DNA from: Ignavibacteria bacterium
GTDB lineage: Bacteria; Bacteroidota; Ignavibacteria; Tepidaquicellales; Tepidaquicellaceae
Length of the DNA: 64,000 nt
Assembly: GCA_026417495.1 (NCBI GenBank)
Contig: JAOADD010000038.1
Coordinates: 62,001 to 126,000 of the forward strand
Direction: 5' to 3'
The position numbers and the translations under genes were made by a program. Below the pieces are notes generated by a model. That model did no database searches and had not been told where the DNA came from. It saw only the letters and a list, made by a program, of their open reading frames with translations. Positions 16,952-26,337 of the stretch are shown piece after piece (positions within the stretch are counted from its first letter, which is position 1; the number at the start of each line of letters is the position of its first letter).

Positions 16952-19252
16952 ATGACTAAATCATTAGTTGTTGTAGAATCTCCATCAAAAGCAAAAACCG
17001 TAAATAAATATCTCGGTAAAGATTATATTGTTGAAGCAACAATTGGGCATATAAAAAATTTACCTGAAAAAGACTTTGGTGTGGATATTGATAACGGATA
17101 TAAACCAAAATTCATTACTATTGCTGGAAAGGAGAAGGTAATTAAAAAAATCGTAGAACTAGCGAAGAAATCTGACAAAGTTTTTATAGCAACTGACCCT
17201 GATAGAGAAGGAGAAGCAATTGCATGTGACATCTCTGATGAAATAAAAAAAGCTGTTAAAGATAAACTACAGATTAAAAGAGTACTTTTTGAAGAAATTA
17301 CTAAAACTGGTATTCAAAGAGCAATGTCTAACCCTAAGGATATTGATATGAATCTTGTGGATGCTCAAACAGCAAGAAGGGTTTTAGACAGAATTTTAGG
17401 TTATAAAGTTAGTCCATTCCTTTGGAAAGTGTTCTATTATGGTTTATCAGCAGGTAGAGTTCAATCTGTAGCTCTAAAACTAATTTGTGAAAGAGAAGAA
17501 GAAATTAGAAATTTTTCTCCAATTGAATATTGGTCTATTGATGCAATATTTTCAAAACCTTCAGGTAGTAGTAAATCTTTCCCATCTAAATTATATAAGA
17601 TAGACGAGAATATAATAAAATACAATGGTGAAGACCCAAAGATTGAATCACTTGAACAGGCTCATAAAATATTGGAAGATTTAAAAGATAATAAATTTAA
17701 GGTTATTGATATTCAATCAAAAGAGGTAAAGAAAAATCCACCTGCCCCTTTTACTACAAGTGTATTGCAGCAAGCAGCATCTACTCAACTTGGTTTCTCT
17801 CCAAAAAAGACTATGAACCTTGCGCAGAAATTATATGAAGGTGTTGAAATTGTTAAAGGGGAAGGTAATATTGGTTTAATTACCTATATGAGAACGGATT
17901 CCACAAGAGTAAGTCCAGAAGCTATTAATTCTGTTAGAAAATATATTTTGGATAATTTTGGAAATGAATACCTACCAAAAGAACCGAATGTTTTTAATAA
18001 GAAATCTAAAAATATTCAAGAAGCTCATGAAGCAATTAGACCAACTGATATTAATATAACACCTGATAAACTTAAAAAAATTGATAAAAGTTTATATCAG
18101 CTTTACAAACTTATTTGGGAAAGATTTGTAGCTTCACAAATGCACAATGCTATTCTCAATCAAAAAACAGTTTTGATTAAAGCTATAAGTCCGAAGGGTT
18201 TAACAAAAGAATACATCTTTAAAACTGTCGGAAGTGAAATTAAGTTTAGCGGATTTTTAAAATTATATAAAGATATTAAGGAAGAAAAAGCAGAAGAAGA
18301 TGAAGAGGAAGATACATTACTCCCTGACATTTCAGTTGGTGAAATGTTGAAAGCATTGTCTATTACGAAGAATAGGCATGAAACCAAACCACCACCAAGG
18401 TATACTGAAAGTAGTCTTATTAAACAATTGGATAATTTAGGGATTGGAAGACCAAGTACTTATGCATTGATAGTTTCTACTGTTATTGATAGAAAATACG
18501 TCGAGTTGAAAGATAGGAAACTTTATGCTTCTAAACTTGGAATGGAAGTAAATAAATTATTGGCTGAATATTTTAAAGATGTGATTAACTATGAGTTTAC
18601 TGCACATATGGAAGATGAACTTGATACTATAGCAAATGGAGATGCTTCTTATGAAAAGGTTGTGGATGATTTTTATAAACCGTTTATAAAAGACTACCAA
18701 CTTGCTGAAAATAAAATAAAAGAAATAAAGAGTAACTTAATTGTAAAAACAGAAATTCCGTGTCCAGAATGTGGAGAACAAACGGGGGCGAAAATGCTCA
18801 AAAAGTGGGGTAGAAATGGTCTATTTCTTACTTGTGAAAGGTATCCCAAATGTAAAGCAACTGCCAATATAGATGAAGATGTTGAAAAGGAAGAACCACA
18901 GACTGAGATTCTTTGTCCTGAGTGTAATTCACCAATGGTTTTAAGGGTTGGTAGATATGGGAAATTTTATGGGTGCATTAATTATCCTAAATGCAATGGT
19001 ATCAGACCTTATACTTTAGGTATAGCATGTCCAAAATGTAATCAAGGAGAAATTTTACCAAGAATGAATAAAAGGAAAAAACTTTTTTATGGTTGTTCAA
19101 GATTTCCAGAATGCGATTTTATTACAAATTATGAACCTGTTAGTAAACAATGTGATAAATGTAATAATCCATATTTGGAAAAACGGACTAATAAAGATGA
19201 TACTAAATATCTTTATTGTCCGAATTGTAAAAGTAAATTTGATTTAGAATAA
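16952..19252 (+). CDS. topA: DNA topoisomerase I
   Basis: A 766-residue type IA topoisomerase that relaxes negative supercoils. The Toprim domain starts at VVESPSKAKTV and includes ATDPDREGEAIA, whose Asp residues bind Mg2+. The active-site Tyr312 lies in LITYMRTDSTR. A Glu/Asp-rich stretch near residue 450 precedes the GRPSTYA region. The C-terminus (about 600-766) has four successive Cys4 zinc-ribbon repeats, each opening with CPEC, CPEC, CPKC and CDKC. Length and order are normal for bacterial TopA. Confidence 0.97.
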   Translation: MTKSLVVVESPSKAKTVNKYLGKDYIVEATIGHIKNLPEKDFGVDIDNGYKPKFITIAGKEKVIKKIVELAKKSDKVFIATDPDREGEAIACDISDEIKKAVKDKLQIKRVLFEEITKTGIQRAMSNPKDIDMNLVDAQTARRVLDRILGYKVSPFLWKVFYYGLSAGRVQSVALKLICEREEEIRNFSPIEYWSIDAIFSKPSGSSKSFPSKLYKIDENIIKYNGEDPKIESLEQAHKILEDLKDNKFKVIDIQSKEVKKNPPAPFTTSVLQQAASTQLGFSPKKTMNLAQKLYEGVEIVKGEGNIGLITYMRTDSTRVSPEAINSVRKYILDNFGNEYLPKEPNVFNKKSKNIQEAHEAIRPTDINITPDKLKKIDKSLYQLYKLIWERFVASQMHNAILNQKTVLIKAISPKGLTKEYIFKTVGSEIKFSGFLKLYKDIKEEKAEEDEEEDTLLPDISVGEMLKALSITKNRHETKPPPRYTESSLIKQLDNLGIGRPSTYALIVSTVIDRKYVELKDRKLYASKLGMEVNKLLAEYFKDVINYEFTAHMEDELDTIANGDASYEKVVDDFYKPFIKDYQLAENKIKEIKSNLIVKTEIPCPECGEQTGAKMLKKWGRNGLFLTCERYPKCKATANIDEDVEKEEPQTEILCPECNSPMVLRVGRYGKFYGCINYPKCNGIRPYTLGIACPKCNQGEILPRMNKRKKLFYGCSRFPECDFITNYEPVSKQCDKCNNPYLEKRTNKDDTKYLYCPNCKSKFDLE

Positions 19253-19259
19253 AAGTATA

Positions 19260-20207
19260 ATGTCATTAAAAAAGTATATTGATATTGTAAATGAATTTTC
19301 TGACTACTTAAGAAAAGTAAAAAATTATTCCAAAAATACAATCATTTCTTATAATACCGATTTAAAACATTTCGGTGAATTCCTGATTCAATTCTATAAT
19401 AAGGAGGAAAGCATTGATAAACTTAAAATAGAATTGGAAGATATAGATTTATTCCTTATTAAAAATTACCTTGTTTTTTTATATGAACAACAAAAAATAG
19501 AGATTAAAAAAACACCGAAATATAGTAAGAAATCAATATCAAGGAAAATATCAACCCTAAAATCTTTCTTTAAATATTTATATAAAAGAAAATATATTAA
19601 TAAGAATCCAACATCAGGTATATTATTGCCCAAATTACCAAAACGTTTACCTTCATATTTAAGTTTTCATGAGATAGAAAAATTGTTGGAAGAAAAAGAT
19701 GGTATTAATTTAAGAATTCTTGATAAAGCGGTATTAGAGTTATTTTATAGTACAGGTATTCGATTATCAGAGTTAATTAATTTAAAATTAGCGGATGTGG
19801 ATTTATCAAAAAGGTTAATCAAAGTTCGAGGAAAAGGTGCTAAGGAAAGAATTGTCCCCTTTGGCAAAAAAGCAGAATTGGCATTAAAAAATTATTTACA
19901 AATTAGGGATATATCAAACATAAAAAATCTTGATTTTTTATTTGTTGATAACAAGGGTAATAAATTATACCCAATGAAAATATATAGAATGGTTAAAAAG
20001 GATTTATCACAAGTTACGAACTTAAAAAAGAAATCTCCACATATTTTAAGGCATACATTTGCAACTCATCTTCTTGATAAAGGAGCGGATATTAGAGCGA
20101 TAAAAGAATTATTAGGTCATGAAAATCTTTCAACTACACAAATTTATACATCAGTTACACTTGAACGATTGAAAAAAATATATAAACAAGCCCACCCACG
20201 AGCATAG
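19260..20207 (+). CDS. Tyrosine recombinase, XerC/XerD type
   Basis: A 315-residue site-specific recombinase. An N-terminal SAM-like DNA-binding domain (about 1-110, slightly long because of a Lys-rich insertion) precedes the catalytic domain, which holds Arg168 (TGIRLSEL), Lys192 (RGKGAKE), His261 and Arg264 (HILRHTFATH), His287 (LGHENLSTTQ) and Tyr296. Its position 7 bp after topA, in a core gene run without mobile-element marks, favours a Xer protein for chromosome dimer resolution over a phage integrase. XerC and XerD cannot be told apart by eye. Confidence 0.9.
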   Translation: MSLKKYIDIVNEFSDYLRKVKNYSKNTIISYNTDLKHFGEFLIQFYNKEESIDKLKIELEDIDLFLIKNYLVFLYEQQKIEIKKTPKYSKKSISRKISTLKSFFKYLYKRKYINKNPTSGILLPKLPKRLPSYLSFHEIEKLLEEKDGINLRILDKAVLELFYSTGIRLSELINLKLADVDLSKRLIKVRGKGAKERIVPFGKKAELALKNYLQIRDISNIKNLDFLFVDNKGNKLYPMKIYRMVKKDLSQVTNLKKKSPHILRHTFATHLLDKGADIRAIKELLGHENLSTTQIYTSVTLERLKKIYKQAHPRA

Positions 20208-20447
20208 ATTTTTATATATTTCAAAATAGCATACAATTTTCTAATTTATTTATAGGTATATATTCAAGTATCGTAAATATAGATATTTTTTTTCAATGCT
20301 AACATTTTAGATGTTTTGAATTAATTTCATGAGAAGATACTAGAAATTTTTTATTTATAAATGTTTAGTAACTTTTTTGGGTACAGATAAATGAATTTCA
20401 ATAGATTTACACATTTAGTATTTTTATAAAATTAGAGAATTAGAATT

Positions 20448-21540
20448 ATGTTTGAACAGCAGAAATATAAAATAAAAAATTTAGAGTCACGGGTAAGAGA
20501 ACTCAGGGGGTATCTTTGAAATCTCTGAAAAAGAGCAATTAGTTAAGGATTTAGAAAAACAAACACATTCAGCGAATTTTTGGGATGATAATCAAAGTGC
20601 TCAAAAAGTGCTTCAACAAATTTCTAATTTAAAAAAATTTATTAGTGAGTTTGAAGAGGTTGAGAAACAATTAATTGATATTAATACTTTGATTGAAATT
20701 GCAGTTCAGGAGAATGATGAATCGTTAGAACAGGAAATTGATTCAGAAATAACGAAATTAGAAAAGATGATTGAGAATTTAGAGTTTAAGAAAATGCTTT
20801 CTGATAAAGATGATATTAGAGATGCAATTTTAACAATAAATTCTGGTGCTGGTGGAACAGAATCACAGGATTGGGCAGAGATGTTACTGAGGATGTATTT
20901 AAGATATTGTGAGAAAAAAGGGTTTAAAACAACTTTAATTGATAAACTCGACGGTGATGGTGCAGGAATAAAAAGTGCTACAATTGAAGTTGAAGGTGAA
21001 TATGCTTATGGTTATTTAAAAGCAGAAAATGGAGTTCATAGACTTGTAAGAATTTCTCCTTTTGATGCAAATAAAAAAAGGCATACTTCTTTTGCTGCAG
21101 TTTTTGTAACTCCAATAATAGAGGATGAAATAGAAATAGAGATTAATCCAAATGATTTAGAAATTGACACTTTTCGGGCTGGTGGTGCTGGTGGTCAAAA
21201 TGTTAACAAGGTAGAAACTGCTGTTAGGATTACTCATTTACCAACGGGTATAGTTGTGCAATGTCAAAATGAAAGATCGCAACTCCAGAATAAACAAACT
21301 GCTATGAAAATGTTGAGGTCTAAACTATATATGCTGGAAAAAGAAAAAGAATTGGAGAAAAAAAGAAAACTTGAAAAGTCAAAGAAAAAAATTGAATGGG
21401 GTAGCCAAATTAGAAGTTATGTATTTCATCCTTATTATCTCGTAAAAGATCATAGGACAAATTATGAAACTACTGATGCTTATGCTGTTATGGATGGTGA
21501 GATTGATGAATTTATCAGAGCATATTTATTGCAGGAATAG
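20448..21540 (+). CDS. prfB: Peptide chain release factor 2, made by programmed +1 frameshift
   Basis: RF2 ends translation at UGA and UAA. The gene starts at ATG 20448, reads 23 codons to CTT (20514-20516), meets in-frame TGA (20517-20519) and continues in the +1 frame from GAA 20518 to the stop at 21540. The product is 363 residues, close to the usual 365. Reading only the second frame from its first start (20608) loses about 53 N-terminal residues. Key motifs in the full-length numbering are Ser203-Pro-Phe205 (stop-codon recognition) and GGQ 248-250 (peptide release). The 240-bp gap before it holds no gene. Confidence 0.95.
20505..20520 (+). promoter_or_regulatory. RF2 autoregulatory +1 frameshift site
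   Basis: The site reads AGG GGG TAT CTT TGA A. A Shine-Dalgarno-like AGGGGG sits three bases before the slippery CTT, followed by in-frame TGA; this is essentially the classic prfB arrangement. When RF2 is scarce the ribosome slips +1 at CTT and makes full-length RF2; when it is abundant, RF2 terminates at TGA after 23 codons. Confidence 0.95.
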
Positions 21541-21556
21541 AAAAATAATTAACAAA

Positions 21557-22774
21557 ATGAATTATAAATTTTTTATTGCTAAAAGGTATTTGTTTTCAAA
21601 AAAGGACACAAGATTTGTTTCATTTATCACTTATATGTCTGTTCTTGGTGTGGCTCTTGGGGTTGCTGCATTAATTATATCGGTATCTATTTTAAATGGA
21701 TTTGAAAAAGAAATTTCAGATAAAATTTCCAGACTTGTTTCGCACATTCAAATTAGTTCCTTTGAAACAGGTGGTATTAAAAATTATGATTCTATTGCCA
21801 ACAAAATAAGAAGCAATGTAAAAATAATTAATAACATTGTGCCTTATATACAAAGAGAAGCTGTAATTAGGGCAAAAGGAAAAGTGGAGGGTATAATTAT
21901 AAAGGGTATTACAAATGATTTGCAATCAACTTTCGAAAGAATGAAAATTTTACAAGGCAGTGGTGATTTGAATCCTTATGATACTATATTCTCAAGTTTA
22001 ATTATTGGTGATAAACTTGCGAATAAACTATCGCTAAATGTGGATGATAAAGCAATTATTTTTGGTCTTAAAGGATTGCCATCACCTGAAAACTTACCCA
22101 AAATTAAGCAGTTCAGAATTAAAGGTATTTATGAAACAGGACTTCGAGAATATGATGATTTAATTATATATACGGACTTAAACACTTTACAGAAATTCTT
22201 TAATATGGAATCAACTGTAACTGCGATTGAAATATCACTTACAGATGTGACTAAAGTAAATGAGGTAGCAGAATATTTGAAAAAAATATTAAGATATCCG
22301 TTTTACATAAGAACTATGTATCAGATTCACAAAGAATTATTTACTTGGGTAGAACTTCAGAAAGCACCAACACCATTTATACTTGGGTTAATAATAATAG
22401 TTGCTACTTTTAATATTGTTGGTACATTACTCATGCTTGTAATTGAAAAAACTCATTCAATTGGAGTTTTAAAAGCACTTGGTTGTAGCAATACAGAAAT
22501 TATGAAAATTTTTATCTATGACGGTTTTATAATTGGTTTCTTGGGGATTGTATTGGGAAACATTATAGGAATTGGTCTATTACTTCTGGAAATGAATTTA
22601 AAATTTTTTAGATTACCAGAACAGTATTATGTAAAAAGTGTACCAATAATTATACAGGCAGATTATGTTATTCTTATATCTCTTATAACAGCAGCATTAA
22701 TATTTCTTGCAACTCTAATCCCTTCCTTTATAGCATCAAGGTTTGACCCTGTAAAATCAATAAGATTCGCATAA
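21557..22774 (+). CDS. ABC transporter permease, LolC/LolE type
   Basis: A 405-residue inner-membrane protein starting at ATG 21557; earlier in-frame starts lie inside prfB and give no conserved sequence. It has one N-terminal helix (about 20-45, VLGVALGVAALIISVSILNG), a large periplasmic domain (about 50-270) and three C-terminal helices in a FtsX-like domain (about 275-405). This is the layout of LolC/LolE/MacB-type permeases, which extract lipoproteins from the inner membrane. GFEKEI near residue 47 and the ending FDPVKSIRFA support the Lol branch. No LolD ATPase is adjacent. Confidence 0.88.
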   Translation: MNYKFFIAKRYLFSKKDTRFVSFITYMSVLGVALGVAALIISVSILNGFEKEISDKISRLVSHIQISSFETGGIKNYDSIANKIRSNVKIINNIVPYIQREAVIRAKGKVEGIIIKGITNDLQSTFERMKILQGSGDLNPYDTIFSSLIIGDKLANKLSLNVDDKAIIFGLKGLPSPENLPKIKQFRIKGIYETGLREYDDLIIYTDLNTLQKFFNMESTVTAIEISLTDVTKVNEVAEYLKKILRYPFYIRTMYQIHKELFTWVELQKAPTPFILGLIIIVATFNIVGTLLMLVIEKTHSIGVLKALGCSNTEIMKIFIYDGFIIGFLGIVLGNIIGIGLLLLEMNLKFFRLPEQYYVKSVPIIIQADYVILISLITAALIFLATLIPSFIASRFDPVKSIRFA

Positions 22775-22833
22775 AATCATTGAAAAAGAAAATAAATTAC
22801 TATATATTTGTTATTTAAAATTTTAATATTTGA

Positions 22834-23121
22834 ATGAAGAAGAATAAAACTAAAGAAAATTATAAACTAACGCAGCAGTTATCTACGAAAAAGCCAACTG
22901 CACAGAAAAAAAGAGACCCATTTAAAGAAAAGGGCATCGACGATTTCATTGATTTTAAAGATGTAAAACTATTGTCAAGATTCCTTAATGAACAAGGTAA
23001 AATATTACCTGCGCGAATTACTGGTGCTTCTGCAAAAATGCAAAGAATTCTAACAAAAGCAGTAAAAAGAGCTCGTCATCTTGCATTGCTTCCATTTGTA
23101 GGTGAAGGTTATAAATACTAA
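22834..23121 (+). CDS. rpsR: 30S ribosomal protein S18
   Basis: A 95-residue protein with the S18 core from about residue 32: [31 protein letters not shown] and [12 protein letters not shown]. The basic N-terminal extension of about 30 residues is longer than in E. coli. S18 binds S6 and the 16S platform. The gene stands without the usual rpsF, ssb or rplI neighbours. No Shine-Dalgarno precedes ATG 22834. Confidence 0.95.
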   Translation: MKKNKTKENYKLTQQLSTKKPTAQKKRDPFKEKGIDDFIDFKDVKLLSRFLNEQGKILPARITGASAKMQRILTKAVKRARHLALLPFVGEGYKY

Positions 23122-23161
23122 AAAAATTAATTCTTGAAATAATATTATTAAATTGGGGTAA

Positions 23162-24163
23162 ATGTTTAAATTATTTAAAAAGTTTTACTTTACCCTTATT
23201 TTTTTATTAATATCAATTTCTGCAGCTTACTCGCAGAATGTTGATTCTTCTTTTGTAATTGGGGAATTTATAATCACTAAAGTTGTCGATGGTGATACTT
23301 TTAAATTTGATAAATTAGATAAATCTACTAGATTGCTAGGAATAGATACAGAAGAAACTTTCAAAGATAAAAATGCTCAACAAAAAAGTTTCGATTTAAT
23401 TCAGTCCTGGCCACAGGAATATTATAATGAGCAGCGAAAAAATGAAACTACATATCCAATAAAAATTGATAGCCCATTTGGGTTCGAAACCTGGATGTGG
23501 GCAAAAGATTTTGTTAAAGATGCTACTTCTGTCAGACTTGAAATTGAAAACCCAGATAGAATTATAGATTCTTACGGAAGATACCTTGTATATATGTTTT
23601 TAAATATTGATGGAAAATACATTAATTATAATTTAGAATGTGTTAGAAGAGGTTACAGCCCTTACTTCACAAAATATGGCTACAGTAAGAGGTTTCATAA
23701 AGAATTTCTTGAAGCACAAGAATATGCAAGAAAAAATAAGTTGGGGATATGGAATCCAGACTCTAAATGTTATCCTGATTATGACCAAAGGTTAATATGG
23801 TGGAATAAAAGAGCAGAGCAGATAAAAGAATTTGAAACAGAATTTTTAGGAGTTAAAAATGCTTTTAACTTAATGAATAATAGTGATGTAGAAAGGTTAA
23901 AAAATTTTATTGGGATGGAAGTTATAATTTTGGGGAATGTTGCTGAAATTTATACTAATAAAGATCCTGCGATAATAAAAATTAATATTGCAAAGGGAAT
24001 AGATTTTGATTTGGTATTTAAACAAGAGAACAGGGATATATTAAATGATTATAATCTTGTTGATATGAAAGAATATTTCGTCTGCGCTAAAGGAACACTC
24101 TCTCAATATCATAATAATTTTCAAATAATAATTGAGAAAAAATCACAATTCTGGATGTATTAA
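23162..24163 (+). CDS. Exported thermonuclease-like (SNase) protein
   Basis: A 333-residue protein with a Sec signal peptide (about 1-23, cleavage near AYSQ). The SNase/TNase-like OB-fold domain spans about 35-200: KVVDGDTFKF with the metal-binding Asp, RLLGIDTEET with the catalytic Arg and Glu region, and SYGRYLVYMF with the second catalytic Arg. It should cut extracytoplasmic DNA or RNA in a Ca2+-dependent way. An insertion containing WPQEYYNEQ separates the first two motifs. Residues about 230-333 form a second, possibly OB-like domain that I cannot name. Its stop faces the minus-strand phosphatase stop 3 bp away with no terminator between. Confidence 0.85.
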   Translation: MFKLFKKFYFTLIFLLISISAAYSQNVDSSFVIGEFIITKVVDGDTFKFDKLDKSTRLLGIDTEETFKDKNAQQKSFDLIQSWPQEYYNEQRKNETTYPIKIDSPFGFETWMWAKDFVKDATSVRLEIENPDRIIDSYGRYLVYMFLNIDGKYINYNLECVRRGYSPYFTKYGYSKRFHKEFLEAQEYARKNKLGIWNPDSKCYPDYDQRLIWWNKRAEQIKEFETEFLGVKNAFNLMNNSDVERLKNFIGMEVIILGNVAEIYTNKDPAIIKINIAKGIDFDLVFKQENRDILNDYNLVDMKEYFVCAKGTLSQYHNNFQIIIEKKSQFWMY

Positions 24164-24166
24164 TTT

Positions 24167-25894
24167 TTATATTAATCTTTTTATAATTATTAATGTTTGA
24201 TCGTCGAAAAGGGGTGAGTTATTCGTAAAACTTTTAACATCATTCAATATAGTATCACCCAACTCTGATGGTAATTTATCTTTATTTTTTTTAACAAGTT
24301 CTTTTAATCTATTTAATCCATACTCTTCACCTTTATCATTTTGGCTTTCTGTGATTCCATCAGTGTAAAATAGTATTATATCATTTGGATTGATTTTAAG
24401 TTCGTCCTGTTCATACTCAAACCCGATATCATAAACTCCAACCATTAAGCCACCTTTTGCTAATTCTATTATTTTGTTTTCGGAAAATACCATTGTAGGA
24501 TTGTGCCCAGCGTTTATATATTTGAAAGTGTGATTCTTTGTGTCAAGAATTCCCCAGAAAAAAGTTATAAATTTATCTGACTCTGTGTTCTCGCAAATTA
24601 GAGAATTTATTTTTTCTGTCGCTTTAATTAGGTTAAATTTTTCAATATCAGTTCTAAGATATGAGCGAACCAGTGATTGTAGGTTTGCCATTAACAATGC
24701 AGCAGGGGTCCCTTTACCCGAAACATCTGCTATTGCAATTGCAAATAAATTATCGGTTAATTTTAAAATGTCAAAGTAATCACCCCCAATTTGCAAAGCT
24801 GGAATGTTTGAAGCAAAAATTGCATACCCTTCAGGTTGTGGTATTTCTTTTGGTAATAATGCTTTTTGTATATCTCTTGCAATTTTTAATTGATTCTCAA
24901 GTATTTCCTTCTCAATTGAATCTTTGAATAGAATTGAATTTTCCAATGCAATAACGGATAAATTCATAATTGCTTCTAAAAAGGATATATCATCTTCATT
25001 ATAAGGTGTACTGTTTAACTTCTTCCCAAGAAATACAATTGACTCCAAATTTGTATCATTACTAAATATTGGTATAACAAGCTCAAAACCGCTATCAGCA
25101 AATATTTTCAAAAATTTGTCTTCGATATTTTTGTTTAATATTTGATATTTTTTTAGTTCTGGTATTCGATAATTTTTAAAATCTGGGACTTTTAAACCAG
25201 GTGTTTTACTTAATATGTAATAATCATCTGCTCTGTATTTTGAAATTATAATTAAATCTTTTATTCCAAAATTACCGAGTAAGGTATAGCTTAAAAGATT
25301 AATTATTTTACTTTTATCTAAAAAATTTGTATTAAATTCCTTACTTAATTCGAATAAAGAATTCAACTTATTAATCTTATTACTTAATTCAAGGTTTAAC
25401 TTCTTTATCTCTTCGAACTTCAATGTATTTTCAATAGTTGTTGAAGATATATTAAGAATAGTTTCTATAAATATTATTTCCCTTTTAGAGAGAGGTTGCT
25501 TATTAATTTTTTCACCTAAACCAAGTATTCCTAATAGTTTATTTTGAAAATATATTTTAAAAAAATATTTTATATTATTATCTATGATTATTTGAGGTTT
25601 CGGTTGTTCTATATCATCTGTGAAAAAAGATTCGGTTGGTAAATCGAACTCAACAATACTACCATTTGTCCCGTCTGTTGTTCCTTTTGATGCTTTAATA
25701 ATAAACTCATTTTTCTTTTCTAGGTTTGGTGTCTTTATCAATAGCAAAGATTTTGATATCAGCATTCTTCCCATTAGGGTCAACAAAATATTGTTTAGAA
25801 TAAAATTTAAATCTAAATTGCTATTGATAAGATTTGAAAATTCAATTAATGTATTTAATTCTAACTGTTTTGCTTTACTGTGGATATCATTCAT
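24167..25894 (-). CDS. GAF-containing PP2C/SpoIIE-type Ser phosphatase (RsbU-like)
   Basis: A 575-residue soluble protein. Two GAF-like regions (about 15-175 and 185-330) are probable sensor domains; a short coiled coil follows. The SpoIIE/PP2C phosphatase domain (about 345-575) shows GGDYFDILKL, IADVSGKGTPAALLMANLQ, NAGHNPTMVF and FYTDGITESQN, with the metal-binding Asp residues in place. Such enzymes dephosphorylate a STAS anti-anti-sigma factor. The STAS and kinase partners lie directly upstream on the same strand, so this is the output-resetting phosphatase of a partner-switching module. Confidence 0.92.
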   Translation of the reverse strand: MNDIHSKAKQLELNTLIEFSNLINSNLDLNFILNNILLTLMGRMLISKSLLLIKTPNLEKKNEFIIKASKGTTDGTNGSIVEFDLPTESFFTDDIEQPKPQIIIDNNIKYFFKIYFQNKLLGILGLGEKINKQPLSKREIIFIETILNISSTTIENTLKFEEIKKLNLELSNKINKLNSLFELSKEFNTNFLDKSKIINLLSYTLLGNFGIKDLIIISKYRADDYYILSKTPGLKVPDFKNYRIPELKKYQILNKNIEDKFLKIFADSGFELVIPIFSNDTNLESIVFLGKKLNSTPYNEDDISFLEAIMNLSVIALENSILFKDSIEKEILENQLKIARDIQKALLPKEIPQPEGYAIFASNIPALQIGGDYFDILKLTDNLFAIAIADVSGKGTPAALLMANLQSLVRSYLRTDIEKFNLIKATEKINSLICENTESDKFITFFWGILDTKNHTFKYINAGHNPTMVFSENKIIELAKGGLMVGVYDIGFEYEQDELKINPNDIILFYTDGITESQNDKGEEYGLNRLKELVKKNKDKLPSELGDTILNDVKSFTNNSPLFDDQTLIIIKRLI

Positions 25895-25913
25895 ATATAT
25901 AAATAATATGAGA

Positions 25914-26330
25914 CTATAGTTGTTTGATTAGAATGAGTTTATTCAAGTTTGGTCTTATGTGATGGTATTCAATTTTATTAAGAAACTTTTTCATTAACGG
26001 AATACCTAATCCGCCAACCTTGAATTTTTTTAAGTATTCCTTCATATTAGGGCTTTTCACTTTATTTGGGTCGAAACCTTTTCCCCTATATATTATTTCT
26101 ACTATGAACTCCTTGTTATTGGTTAATGTTTTTATACTTATTCTATGTGATTCTTCATAATTATATGTGTACTTTATTATGTTGGTACATGCTTCATCTA
26201 CTGCTAATACAATCTGGTCTACTTTTTCTTTCTTAATTCCTGAATTTAGAGCGGAGCGTTCGATGAATTTTCTTATTGAATGTAAATTTTTCGTAGAACT
26301 TAAAACCGTTATTTTATTTTCTCTTTTCAA
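25914..26330 (-). CDS. RsbW-like anti-sigma/Ser kinase (HATPase_c_2)
   Basis: A 138-residue GHKL-fold protein from TTG 26330. The N-box VDEACTNIIKY holds Glu46 and Asn50, and the G2 region GGLGIPLMKKF is intact. In the G1 box the usual Asp-x-Gly-x-Gly reads Tyr81-Arg-Gly-Lys-Gly, so the adenine-contacting Asp is lost. It should phosphorylate the STAS protein encoded 7 bp upstream and sequester an unknown target, a sigma factor or another protein. No sigma gene is adjacent. Confidence 0.85.
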   Translation of the reverse strand: MKRENKITVLSSTKNLHSIRKFIERSALNSGIKKEKVDQIVLAVDEACTNIIKYTYNYEESHRISIKTLTNNKEFIVEIIYRGKGFDPNKVKSPNMKEYLKKFKVGGLGIPLMKKFLNKIEYHHIRPNLNKLILIKQL

Positions 26331-26337
26331 AATTTTA

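Noticed and set aside
19260-20207. Phage or integron integrase
   Set aside because: It follows topA by 7 bp in a core gene run, without att-like repeats, a cargo region or a tRNA target.
20608-21540. prfB starting at the first start codon of its long frame
   Set aside because: This drops about 53 N-terminal residues; the classic frameshift site at 20505-20520 restores a normal-length RF2 from ATG 20448.
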